Of a stretch of 60,000 nucleotides of DNA, positions 49,180-60,000 are shown piece after piece; position 1 is the first letter of the stretch; the number at the start of each line of letters is the position of its first letter. The translations under genes were made by a program, and so were the position numbers. The stretch is from Theodoxus fluviatilis (Eukaryota; Mollusca; Gastropoda; Cycloneritida; Neritidae). The notes under the pieces are model-generated. The model made no database searches, had not been told where the DNA came from, and saw only the letters and a program-made list of their open reading frames with translations. Location: contig JAWQFJ010016421.1 of the NCBI GenBank assembly GCA_034096865.1, positions 1 through 60,000 of the forward strand, in the 5' to 3' direction.

Positions 49180-50980
49180 CTGAGCAAAGAAGCAACATAT
49201 CGATCAGATTTTGGGATATTCCAGTTGACTTTTATTGTCATACAGTCACTGTAGTAAAATGCAGAGGTGTTGGTACAAATGCAAGGCATACATCGATTCA
49301 GGTAGTCAGGGAATTCTTCAGGAGTTGTATCACAGAAGCCCATTGGAAGAAGCAGATATTGAAAACAGGGAAGAATCAATGCAACTGGAACATGGACAGA
49401 AGCATAACATCAGCATTCTTACTCAGCTCATGAAAACTGTGATGAACAGCAAGGAAATGCAAACGATGGCAATGAGTTGAGGTCCATCTGCAGAATTTGG
49501 CCAGGATCCCACATTTTCACAAGAAAGAAGAAAAATAATCACTGCAGCGACTCTGCAGAAAAGCAGACTGCAATGCACAGTGGCAAAGCCAATTCTGTCG
49601 GATCACTTTCACAGCAGAGAACAATTTCCCACAGATAGTAAGTCTCATGACAGCAGAAGCATCACCACTGCTTTCCCAGACCCAAAGCTAGCCAACTGAA
49701 AACCGTTTTTAACAATAGGGTGTTCTGTCTTAAGTGGCTAACACACAACTCAATTATGTCAGTGCCATGACAAGACTGTGGAAAACAAGTTTCCTTCAGT
49801 AATGTTGTTGGTTATGTTCTCTGTGATTTACACCAATACGTGTATAATTATGCATTTCTTTTGCTGATAACATGAACTGTTTAGTCATGACATTATTATC
49901 TATTTTGAACTTCATTGAGTGTGTTGTCATCAAGATTAAAAGGGTTCAGGGCCCTCTTAATGATATCAAACCAGATCTTCTTTTTTCTCCTTTAATTCTT
50001 GTTCTTTTTACTTATGTTTCCCTATAACAACATAGAGGAACATTTTTGCAAGAACAACAATGGTTCATGAAAAGTCTGTGAAGAAAGAACTTCATCAGGG
50101 TTGACAGTGGTTCAAATGGACAGCACACTTGTAACAGTCATTCATAAAAGCATGCACATTTCCAACATTTCTAAATGCAGGGCAGTGAAAAAGATAGCAC
50201 TGAAGTGTTTTACTGGCCGTCTGCAGTCTCTCCATCTGAAGTTGGGCGAGGAGAAGCAACATAACAATGCACCTTTACCATTCACCTTAAGAGAATTCAT
50301 ACTCAGTTTTGCCTGCAGCAACAGTGATGGCCCATTCCTGATAACTTGTTCTCTCTCTGCTGAGCTAGAGAAGCAGGTCCCAAAAGCCCAGCGGCTGGGG
50401 TCTCCAGCAAATGTGGCAAGCAGAGAGCAACTCCTATATTCCGTTCTCAGTAAACTTGCCTCTCTCTCTCTGCCTCACCTCTCTGCATGTAGATCACCTT
50501 TTCAGACAAAAATCAATCACCAAGACTTGGCACCACTAATTAGCTTAATGGACAAAAATCCCTCTTCCCCTTGTGAGCATTGGAACTTCCAATATTGGTG
50601 TGAGGGACTCTTCCAAGCTAACACCATCACTGCAAATGTGGCAAGGAAGTCGTCCATTCATGAAGGAACTTGGCGTACTTTCATCAGGAGATGATGTCAT
50701 ACCTTCAGCAGTTCACACTTCCAGACTCAGAGTGATAATACATACTTCAAAGACGTCAGTGAAATAGGACACAGAGGAACAACACAGCATGGTCCAAAGT
50801 TTTCTCATGCAGCTTTCCTGGCCTTACCAGAAGTTTGCACACTGATGTGCATTTCTCCAAGACTGACATCACCACTACTTGCATCAGGACTTTTCACTTA
50901 GTCTTTGCATATGCAGTAGCTGTAGCACAAGACGAACGTTTCAAACAAATACACTGAGAAGCTCTGGGATGACTGTTGCA
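49180..50980 (+). other. Unrecognised 197-codon open frame and flanks
   Basis: The plus-strand frame 50101-50694 is long for this non-repetitive, AT-rich area. It contains ...LREFILSF, SLSAELEKQVPKAQRLG and HWNFQYWCEGLF, but matches nothing I know. It ends 290 bp before the TIR of the 2.4-kb element. It could be an exon, a decayed transposon gene, or chance. Confidence 0.3.
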
Positions 50981-50983
50981 TTT

Positions 50984-53377
50984 GGTCAAAAGTACAGAGG
51001 TGAGCAGAGGGTCAATTTCAATACCCATCAGTGAAACTTTGCCTCACAAACTCAAACTTCAACACATGCTGACTTCAAACTTGCTGTGACTTATTCAGAA
51101 TTGAACAATGTTGCTAGCAAATAATTTTTTTCTCACTAAAATTGATAGTTGTTGAGTTATTTGCATTTGTGTTAGGAATATTGATTTTTGGGAAACAGAG
51201 AAAGTGTTACACATTCCAAAAGGCTCATTTTCAAGCTCTTTTTCACGCACACAAAAAGTAAATCCTAATAATTATTTTCTGCCAAAGTTGTTTTTGGGAG
51301 ACCTTCTTTTCAACAGACTTGCTGAGAAATAAAATTTGTAATCCAAAATAATAATTTTGATGTATAAAGTCTGTTCACAACATTTGTGTAAGACTAGCAC
51401 CATCGTCTTCAAAGGTTAAAATTCCACACAAAGATTCTGTCTTACCCCATGCAATCAGTGTCACTACATGCTACAATGGTTGTATTTCATGGTTAAGTTT
51501 TTTAAAAATCAGAAAACTTTTGTTTTGACTTGATAAAACAACATTTTAACGACCGAGACAAAAATTGCGTTAACATTTTGCAACTTTATCTTCAAATAAA
51601 TCAAACATGTTTTATCTTTTTTTTTACATGAAGTGGATTTTCCTGCAATTGTGTGACTGCAAAATAATTGTGTGTTGCAAAAATCTAGATATTTGATATA
51701 TTTTATGAAAAAAATGAAAACAAGTTCCGGGCCTTATTAGTTGTGTACAGACCAAAGTGCTCAATTTTGAGGGAAAACAGCTAAAATCAGATGGTGTGTG
51801 CATTATTATGTTATCAAGTTGTTGGTAAATAGGACTATTGATTATTCAGCTTTGCTGTGGTCTTATTTGTCAGGACTGAAATCACACTCTGCATGTACTT
51901 TTAATGAGGAAAACCATGGCAAGTGGAATTAAGAATGGTGTTAGTGTTGTGAACATCCAAAAACCACAAAAATCAACTTTAAAACTTGGTGGGGATAAAG
52001 AATTAAAACCTTCTGGTTAAGTTCTACATTGTTGAACACAGACACACTCTCAAGATTCCATTTAGGCACATTTTTAGAAAAACACACTCTGTTCACAACA
52101 TTACGCACACATCTGTGTGTGTAATGTTGCAAACAAACTTATCTAGCTATATACAGAAGGCCAAACAATAATTAAACCAAACCACCATTTCATTCTACAT
52201 GTATTATTACTATAAACATTCTTGTACAAGAATCAAACCAAAATTTTGTTTTTCTAGATCTTTCATGTAGTTCATAACAATACACCATCCAGTTCATAAC
52301 ATTACACCATTAAAGTACATTACAAGAGCAACAAATATTCAATGGCTATTTTAAGTTTTAATGAATACATCAATGTTGACAGAATATTCAGTTTTGTTAA
52401 ATTGAATGTTTTGGTGATCAGGAACTGTTTCATCACACTTTTAAAAATTGGTTTTGTGTTATGTTGTGAACAGAATGGTGTTATGTTATGAACAAACACA
52501 CACTCTTTTTTTTACTGCACGTAATAAGAGCATGGTGTGCATGGGAAGGAGTGCAAAATGTAGCTGTCTTCCTTATGCACCTTCTGAAACATTGTTCCTG
52601 ATTCAGAATGTAAAATTTGTCACTAAAAAATATAAAAAAAGTTTGTCACGGTGTAATGTTGTGAACAGACATTGATCAGAATTCAATTTTTGGGGTTTAC
52701 AAAGAGTATATTCAATTATTTTTATTTTCTGGTTTCACTTTTAAGTTTTCTGATGTCCATTGCTAAACTTGGACTGTGAGAATAAGTACATAATGGTCCA
52801 ACAGATGTGCTTAAATGGAAAAAATGTAACCATTTAAAATGGTCAAAAGACTGAAGTATGTATCTAATGATATATACATTCCCAATGCAATTGCTTTTCT
52901 TTAAATATGTGTTTGTTACATTTAGAATACATCTAAAAACTGTTTAATACTAAAATTGACATATTTAATGCTTAAAGCATGACTTTCAATGAGGAATTGT
53001 GTTGTGGCGTTATGTTGTGAACAGACTCGTTATTATATTTTCTATAGTCTTTGTTTACTAGTTTTCAGTTCAAATTTGTAATGTGTATGACAGTTTTGAC
53101 TCATGTGGTGAGTTCTCAAGATGTAATAATAAAGATTTCCACTTTTTAAAGTCTATGCAGTGTGTGTTTGAAATGTGTGATGGTGTTAATGTTGTGAACA
53201 GACTCAAAATCTTTTTTCAAATATGCAACCAAACAAAGCATCATCTTAAATTTATGTGTTGTGTAGTTGATTCTCATGACAAATCCTACCATATTCATGC
53301 AAAACTGTCAAGTTTTCATAAAGTTTACTTTTAGGAACTCATGTAACAGCTCTCTGCTCACCTCCGTACTTTTGACC
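50984..53377. mobile_element. 2.4-kb non-autonomous DNA transposon with internal repeated motif
   Basis: The ends are 26-bp inverted repeats GGTCAAAAGTACAGAGGTGA... (50984-51009) and its complement (53352-53377) with one mismatch. They are flanked by ATTT on both sides (50980-50983, 53378-53381), a possible 4-bp target duplication. Inside is AT-rich sequence with about eleven copies of a motif near GGTGTTATGTTGTGAACAGA, five in good forward form (about 52459, 52480, 52653, 53009, 53187) and two clear reverse copies (51370, 52088), plus degenerate ones. There is no transposase-like frame. Confidence 0.65.
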
Positions 53378-53381
53378 ATTT

Positions 53382-55876
53382 ATCTCATGTAGCAAAAAGC
53401 AACACTGATGACCAGAACAATGAAGTCATGAAAGCACTATCATGTGTGCTTAGGCTTGTCTCAGCTATCAATTCTCATCAGGCAGTGCATTATATGTGCT
53501 TCAAAGATTCTGTCTGCAAGAACTTGACGGGCAAAGATACAATGCAGGACATGCCCAGGAAGAGATCTGTGCAATGTCAACCTGCACAGCATTCCATTCA
53601 ATATGACCTTGTTTTCAGAGTAACATCAGACAGTTAGTACATTAGCACTGGGCAAAGGGTTAGTAGACAAAAGAGGCGTCTATATGAGTATGCATAATAT
53701 CAATACAAGGCTGAGGCACACAGTACTATATGATTTGCTCTAATTAAAATTAAAATAATTAATTCTACACTTCTACAAATGCACAGCACCACACACATGA
53801 CCCAGCAAGCACAAAGACACACACAAAGACACTTGAGCAGTTCCAAAAGTCTTTCCACTCCCATCATACTTTACACTTTGCACAAGGCCATGAACAATCA
53901 TTGAGGTATGTATCGAGCAGGCGCTCTTTCCAAAAGCACCATGGAATCACATTGTCAAGGCCTTCACATTCACATTAAGTATACATTAAATCAAAGAACA
54001 GTTACGACAGCCTCATCTTGAGGAATCTCTAGACACTGACACAGTGGGAACTGGGGGGTGGGGGGTGGAGGAGTGTGGGGGGATTGGAGGTGGGGGGTTC
54101 TGGGAGGGAAAAATTCCCCTCTGCATACAGCAATATAAATTACAGCAACATTTGGTTATATAGATGATTTAATCAACACTTCCAAGATTGCCAGTGAAAA
54201 AGTATTCATAGGACATAATTACTACACTGCTATAATTCTGTTATAATACTTGCACTCTCTGAAATCAAGAATACATACACTTCCAGCAGAATTCTTGTAT
54301 GTCTGTCACATGGCAGCTTTGCCAGATACTCCTCTTTTGAACTGTTATGCCTCAATAACCATCGCAATTCCATGAGCTTCTTCATGTTCTCTCACATGGA
54401 GCAGATGAAGCTAAGCAATGGATTACATGTCTTAAAACACAAGATACAGTCAGGAAAGCTTGCTCATCATGCAGCCTCCTAGTACAAACTTCAAATAATG
54501 ATATAAACTGGAAAGTATTTCATAAAGGACATTTTCTTACCCTCTTGTTTGACCACCACCACCTCAACGCAAAGGCAAGGCACAGACAGCAGAATCACAT
54601 CTCTTCACACACTGAGCTGACAGTTTGCCCACACAAGTAATATGCCACCACAGGCACTGAGCCCATGAAGTGACATGTGCAGCACCAAAGCAAACTGCCA
54701 GCCAATGCTTGTTCTGCTGGTTCACTCTTCCACTGACAACAAGCACTCTTCCACCAAGGCAAGTCAACATCCCAGACTGTTTCACACATAACAAGAGAAA
54801 TTTGGTCTAAGGCAAGCGTGGGTGTATTTGCAGAGCATTGGTTCATAGACTGTCTGAATGAGCATTAGCTACAAGACAGAGTCAGACATGGTGCTAACGT
54901 GTTTAACAGTTCTAAGCATTCTGCAGGAAACACGGCAGGGAAAGGGGGAACCTGAAGGCAGGATTCAAAGTCCACAGCCACAGAACATTTCACCTTCTAC
55001 TGGTCTCTCTCTCACACACACATTCAGCTCACTGAAATATCAAGAAAGAAACAACAACCACCAAGGACTTTACCACTCCCCCTTCATGGGAAGTACACCG
55101 ACTTTACCAGTGAGTACTTCCATATCCCCCATGACTTCAAACTGTTCATACATATTCATGGCTGGCAGTACATGAAAAAAGGTCATGCGGAGGGAGGTAA
55201 AAGTGCCTAGGTTAAAATGAAAAAAATCTTAACCTTGGTTAAAATTCAGTTGGTCTGTGTCAAGGACAGAGTTTACAATGAATGTATGAAATCTTTGGCA
55301 TGACAAGTGGAACGAAGGCCGCAGAGAATCTTGAATTCATTAAGGAGCAGCACTGGGTGGGTCAGCATCTGCGTTAATTTCTTGAATTATCAAGACGACT
55401 ATTATCAGCAAAGCACAGTACAAAGCATGGGCAGAGAGCAGATGAGAAAAGCTCAAACAGCTTCCGTGCCTGCCCCCGAGAAAAAAAAAGACATTTTCAC
55501 AGGCAGACAAATCTGATCTCTACACTATGCTTTCCTTATGCTTGCAGTGTTGGTGACAAACAGCCAGTGAACCATGCGTTTAAGATATATTTTTAAAAAA
55601 GAATATACATGTGTATACTGTTAGACATATTAAATTATCATATTAACATACAATGTCCCAGTTTATTTCTCTCCACCCCTTGCTGCCATTTCCATACCGC
55701 CCTAGCAGCCAGATAAGCCCGGGTTACTCCCTCTGCGTCTTCCTCCTCAAACTCATTGTTCTAAATTTGGCAGTCATATGATGATCTTGTGGCGGGGCTG
55801 CCCACTGTTCCTTGTATGATCACCATTTTACAACAATGAATTCAAGTGAGAAACTTGAGAGCCAGCCCACATTTTG
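53382..55876. other. No gene recognised
   Basis: AT-rich. G-rich GGGGGGTGGGG runs lie at 54050-54110. Two overlapping minus-strand frames at 54.56-54.85 kb, one Cys/Trp-rich, are unassigned. Confidence 0.4.
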
Positions 55877-56202
55877 TGGAAAAGCTTCCAGAGACAGGCT
55901 ACACTAGTGGACTCATCCAAGGAGAGGGGTGTGAGAAAGACAGCCAAGCAGGCGGGTTACGCAACCTGGTGGGCCACAACATCTAATTGGCGGTGTTTTA
56001 TGAGGTTTTCTTGAATCTTCATATTCTTGTGTCATTGTGGTGTGAATCACAGTGAATTCACTGCAGACTAATCGACCAAAATCGCTCGCCAATCAAATGC
56101 TGTGGCCTGCCAGCATGTGAGGCCTGCCAGTTTTGCTGTCCGTCCCACACCCCTCTCCTTGGACGAGTCCACTAGCGTGGCCCATCTCTGGAAGACTTTC
56201 CC
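55877..56202. mobile_element. Miniature inverted-repeat element, family F1 copy 2
   Basis: The left arm (CTTCCAGAGACAGGCTACAC, GTGGACTCATCCAAGGAGAG, GCCACAACATCTAATTGGCG) is matched in reverse by the right arm (CGCCAATCAAATGCTGTGGC, CTCTCCTTGGACGAGTCCAC, CATCTCTGGAAG). The arms are about 110-120 bp. Homology to 3425-3708 covers both arms. There is no coding potential. Confidence 0.75.
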
Positions 56203-56680
56203 ATTTCATTGGTGACATGGGGTGGTATGGTATGGAAATGGTGGGTCAGGGTAGAGTGTTGCATTGTGGGACATTACATGTTTATCTCTTTTCCCAAGTT
56301 CATATGTTCATAAAATATTTTCATATCCCTTGCATTTCTTTTTTGGAGCAAGGAGATGGACTGCATTTTCTGTATGTTGTATCACTTACAAGGCTTACTA
56401 TCCAGTACTTTCCCAGTACTTTCTCTGTGGTGTACGAGTTTGAGTACTCCAACATGCCTTAGTTTTATCGCCTTCTCAGCACATTCAGTCTGTTTTGGTA
56501 TTATCTATTCTCTCAGTATTCCCCACTCTCCCCATTTGACGATGATAATGAAACAACAGTGATAATGATGTCAATTATAATAGGGATAAAAATGACAACA
56601 GAGACACATTAAAAAAGATACAAGCAAAGGCAGTCTAAAACCAGTAGCTAGATTGCAAAATGCTCAAGAAAAACACACAC

Positions 56681-57086
56681 ACTCACACACACACACGCAC
56701 ACACACACAAAACCATCAACAGGGAGTGACATACAAGAGGTACCCCCCAAAAAGTCAATTTGCTATGCATGTATGCATGTACAATAAAAACAGTGATATG
56801 ATGTGATGTATGGTGATGTGATGTGATGTGATATGATGTGATGATATGATGTGATGTATGGTGATGTGATGTGATGTGATATGATGTGATGTATGATGAT
56901 GTGATGTGATGTGATGTGATGTGATGTGATGTGATGTATGGTGATATGATGTGATGTGATGTATGGTGATATGATGTGATGTATGGTGATATGATGTGAT
57001 GTGATGTGATGTGATGTATGGTGATATGATGTGATGTGATGTATGGTGATATGATGTGATGTATGGTGATATGATGTGATGTGATG
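56681..57086. repeat. (CA)n, then TGATG minisatellite
   Basis: (CA)n to 56709, unique sequence to 56790, then about 290 bp of GTGAT/ATGAT pentamers organised in larger blocks ending GTATGGTGATATGATGTGAT. Confidence 0.9.
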
Positions 57087-57089
57087 CAA

Positions 57090-58539
57090 AGCCCCCTTTG
57101 TTTAGAAGATGAACTGGTTTGGAATTATACAACAGGCTACATATTTTAGATGGCTGAGGTAAAGCAAGTGATTTAATTGCTTAATCATATCTAAAACATT
57201 TAATTGCCACAAAAAACACCAAAACGTTTCTTTTTAAAGCAATTAAAATAGTCATAGAAAGTCGACAGCTGCCATCAAACACTGTAGAATAAATACACTT
57301 TCGCGTGCATACAGTCCCACCATCCAAGAATTTAATGATGCAGTCAAAACTACGGTGACTCATTGTTGAAAAGAACAAAATTCAATCAAGAGCAAAGAAA
57401 AACCTGGCCAGCTGATAATACTGATGTTGAAGTAGCAAAGAAGGACATTGCCCTGCCTAGAATACAAGTAACAGATCTCTGCCTAGAATATAAGCAACAG
57501 ATCTGCCAACACACAACACAAAATACCATGCAGGATGACGAGGGAGGGTTTGGAAGCATTCTAGCTCCTCAACTGCAATGCCATGGCAATTCCACAAGAG
57601 CCTGAGAGCTGATCCAGGAAGTTTACACACAGAGTTTGGGTGGAACGTAATACTGGAATCCATCATCAGTAACTGCCACCTTCTGCTGGGGAATGGGTTG
57701 CCACACACAAACATCAACACTCAAACTCTGACACAGAGAGTCCAACATTTCTCAGTCAAAACGTCCTCATCTGAAATCATGGCCAAGACTAAGTCCAATA
57801 TGTTGCCAAGACCAAAGAAGGTCCAGAATGACAGCACCCACATAGCGAGGCACATCCTCCCCCATCCAACCTCAGTCTGCTCCCTGTGGATCATTGTTTT
57901 TCCTTCAGAAAGCACAGCGGCACAGGTGTAAGTATGCACAAACATGGTGTTTTGGTGAGTCAGTGGTAGACCCGCCAAATCCAGGGTATTTCAGTGAGAA
58001 CATGGCAAGCATAAATTCAGCCTGGAGGCAAGATATAGAAAATTTCCACAACCAGCATTTATTGCATATCCATCCATTTCATTTTTACCCCTTTTACATC
58101 ACACCTGCAAGCCATCTTCACTGTCCAGATGCTGATTTAGTTTCACTCAAACCACCTCAAGATGCACAGTGGGTCACAGTAAAGTTGACTTTAGTTCTTT
58201 TCTCTTTCTCCTGCCTTTTTCTTTTTCTTTTTGTTCAGGCAGTTTAATTCAGGGTTCCTTTTCAAAGTTTTACTAAGATTGTGACGATAATGCTGTAAAC
58301 TGTTTCTTTTTTCCCTGCTTTCAGCTCTGCTAAAAAATCAGCAGAGTTGAGAGAAGTCTGCCAGACCCACAGACATTGCAAGGAGAGCAGCTCTGACTGA
58401 TATCTCCACCGCTCCAACCTGCTGAGGAACATCTGCTGTTGCTGGAGACTGAATGAGCTCAGTGCAATCAGAAACTGAGCTTGCACACAAAGAGCCACAA
58501 TTCAGTGGATGAGGTCAGGAAAAACTCAACAGATAAAGT
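57090..58539. other. No gene recognised; possible 3' UTR and downstream flank
   Basis: Downstream of the importin-9-like gene on the minus strand. Short overlapping frames only. An AATAAA complement (TTTATT) occurs near 58058, too far away to assign with confidence. Confidence 0.4.
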
Positions 58540-58960
58540 TATAAAAGAACTCAGGTGAAGTTCCAAGGAAGCTCCATGAAGCTACAGACAAGCTCCGTGA
58601 AGATCCTGAAGAGCTCAGAAGAATGTTCCAGCAGTACCCAGGGAGGCATCTGAGGAGTCTGAAATGAAATTCCTGGGAAGTTTCAGCAAGGCTCCTCAGA
58701 GGTTCTATCATTCTGTTCCATGGGAGCTCACTGAGATTGCAGCTGAGCTCACTGATGTTCCACCAGAGCTCACTGAGATTGCAGCTGAGCTCACTGATGT
58801 TCCACCACAGCCCAGTGTTGCTCCTAGGAAACCTGAGAGATTCAATGCAAGCTCTGTTGGGTGCCACAAGAGCTCAGTAAGGTCCAGAGGAACTCCACTG
58901 AAATCTCACCCAAGTGGATCTCAGTGAAGTTCCAACAGAGCTCATGAGGTCTTTCAGAAG
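58540..58960 (-). repeat. Degenerate 21-bp repeats in the probable 3' UTR
   Basis: On the plus strand GAGCTCACTGAGATTGCAGCT alternates with GAGCTCACTGATGTTCCACC units. A perfect 42-bp duplication (58727-58768, 58769-58810) sits inside increasingly divergent copies marked by GAGCTC. It lies directly after the stop codon of the importin-9-like gene, so it probably belongs to the 3' UTR. The plus-strand open frame with ELTEIAAELTDVPP repeats (58664-58927) is a by-product of the 21-bp period. Confidence 0.6.
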
Positions 58961-58979
58961 TCTTCACGGATAGAAGAGC

Positions 58980-59138
58980 TCAGTGGATGAGGGACTGGAG
59001 TTGCTGGGTGACATCGGGATCAACACGGGCCATGAGCTGGTTATAGACAGTGGTGCCATGCAGCTGCTGGCAAGCACCCAGCTGCTGCAGCACGAAGTCC
59101 TTCAGAGACACCACATGGACAGGGTCTTGGCGTGACAG
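58980..59138 (-). CDS. Terminal coding exon, importin-9-like C-terminus
   Basis: The acceptor TTTGTACTCCCCAG is followed by 159 bp in phase 0, ending with TGA at 58982-58980. The peptide starts LSRQDPVHVVSLKDFVLQQL and ends VTQQLQSLIH. Vertebrate importin-9, as I remember it, ends with DP.Y.IDL..YL..F......(25-30 residues)...LQTIG. The spacing of DP, Leu, the aromatic residue and the final LQ-S/T-L/I agrees. Importin-9 is a nuclear import receptor with HEAT repeats. The strong codon periodicity and clean splice site make this a real exon. The family name is less sure, and another karyopherin-like protein is possible. Confidence 0.6.
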   Translation of the reverse strand: MSRQDPVHVVSLKDFVLQQLGACQQLHGTTVYNQLMARVDPDVTQQLQSLIH

Positions 59139-59684
59139 CTGGGGAGTACAAAGGAAACAGAGAAAGTTACACAAAAGCTTTCAAAAATCAAATACAAGTT
59201 TCTAACATTCAATACTTCTTGAAGGATGCAAACGCCTTTCGGCTAGGTGTTAAACACTCATCACCTTCTAACTCTGATATGTTCATCTATTCTTCCACTA
59301 TCTATCTGGCTGACAAAGAGTAAATCAGTAACATTTACCCATGTATTAAGCACAGGATTCTTTGGTCATTTGCCAACATTTTCCTTCAAAGTCTCTGCTG
59401 TGGTCAATATTTTAAAGTATGCTGTTGTATTAATGAAATTATAATTGCACATTTATCATAACACCTCTGACTTAGCATTTTTCCTTTAGAAATGTAATGA
59501 AGACAGTAGATTCACTCAATGGAAGGAAATTTTTGGACAGGACAATTTTTCCATCTTAAAAACCTGATAGAAAAACAAGCAAAATACACAATCAACACAG
59601 CACACATATGAGAGTATAATTACATAATTCTGAACCAAAGGTAGGCCGCTGTAAGGAATTCAAAGTCTGGGGAAAGGAACTTGC

Positions 59685-59769
59685 CATTCTTTTCCTCTTC
59701 TCTTGCTCAGTCTCCTCATCGTCATCAGTAGAGTGTGGAATTTCCTCCACATCTCCCATGACCAGGACA
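59685..59769 (-). CDS. Penultimate coding exon, acidic segment, importin-9-like gene
   Basis: On the minus strand the acceptor CCATTACAG is followed by 85 bp in phase 1: VLVMGDVEEIPHS, then the acidic and basic run TDDDEETEQEKRKRM. The frame ends exactly at ATG before GCAAGT, a good GC-type donor, in phase 0. The terminal exon at 59138 starts in phase 0. An acidic stretch just before a DP..xx.L.xF tail is the layout of the importin-9 (karyopherin beta) C-terminus. No GT donor of similar quality is seen nearby. Confidence 0.48.
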
Positions 59770-59944
59770 CTGTAATGGAAGACATGGTAAAAATGGTTAC
59801 AGATCACAGGAACAAACTGCTGATATGAGTGAAGTTTTGTGTGTGTATCCCCACTTTTACCTCTGCTGTATGTCACATAATGGATGAGTAACTGTTGTGT
59901 GTGTGCGCGCGCACATGCAAGGAGGAGAAGGAAGGAAGAAAAAG

Positions 59945-60000
59945 GGTGAAAAGGTGAAAAGTCATGGGGGGCGGGGGGTGGGGGGGGGGGGGGGTGGTTT
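59945..60000. repeat. G-rich tract at window edge
   Basis: GGGGGGCGGGGGG with long G runs, cut by the window edge. Confidence 0.85.

Noticed and set aside
54564..54846. Two minus-strand Cys/Trp-rich frames as a possible extra exon of the importin-9-like gene
   Set aside because: They lie beyond the terminal stop and overlap in different frames; no homology recognised.
56755..57132. His/Ser/Ile repeat frames (HHITSYHHT)
   Set aside because: Generated by the pentanucleotide TGATG minisatellite.

Overview
The window looks like nuclear DNA of an invertebrate animal, most likely a marine mollusc (gastropod-like). Supporting this are a very high density of simple-sequence tracts, several families of non-LTR retrotransposons (LINEs) in decay, miniature inverted-repeat and foldback elements, and genes split into very short exons by introns full of repeats. 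No operons, ribosome binding sites, CRISPR arrays or bacterial-type genes are visible. Most long open frames are artefacts of microsatellites (poly-Ser/Leu, poly-Arg/Glu, poly-Cys/Val and so on). The species and the clade of each retroelement are inferences.

Two host genes can be supported, both on the minus strand. The first (about 10.0 kb down to 2.8 kb) is the 5' part of an integrin beta-subunit gene: signal-peptide exon, two PSI-domain exons, two hybrid-domain exons, then less certain betaI- and hybrid-domain exons. The first four junctions agree in phase and their splice sites are good. Two inverted-repeat elements lie in its introns and one lies in a long gap between exons, together with (TAC)n and (TCC)n tracts. 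The exon that should carry the metal-binding DxSxS motif was not found. The second gene enters from the right edge. Its last two coding exons (59.77-58.98 kb) encode an acidic stretch and a C-terminus laid out like importin-9, and they are joined by an apparent GC-AG intron.

The middle, 23.7-42.9 kb, is a retrotransposon graveyard. One LINE family with a CPFC...EEHFLL.C zinc-knuckle C-terminus is present in at least four copies: 24.94-23.76 minus, 31.26-31.79 plus, 32.38-34.65 plus and 41.75-41.01 minus. Three of the four sit in (CT)n/(GA)n microsatellite in the same orientation relative to it. An L2/CR1-type tail (38.88-38.35 minus), a LINE with craniofacial/RTE-type reverse transcriptase (38.9-40.2 plus) and an RTE-type tail ending in (GAT)n (42.86-42.29 minus) are also present. 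At 25.3-27.4 kb are two head-to-tail composite repeats built from ~295-bp units.

Dispersed small elements include a ~190-bp retroposon-like family (at least nine copies), three inverted-repeat families at 3.4/55.9 kb, 4.6/9.0 kb and 44.3 kb, a 794-bp foldback element with a perfect 8-bp target duplication (46.2-47.0 kb), and a 2.4-kb element with 26-bp terminal inverted repeats carrying about eleven copies of a GTTGTGAACAGA-type motif (51.0-53.4 kb). The right-hand 10 kb is AT-richer with fewer microsatellites.

A recurring theme is that retroelement 3' ends (hairpin, AATAAA-like signal, short tandem repeat) run straight into microsatellites. This suggests that much of the simple sequence here was seeded by, or chosen as a target by, retrotransposons.
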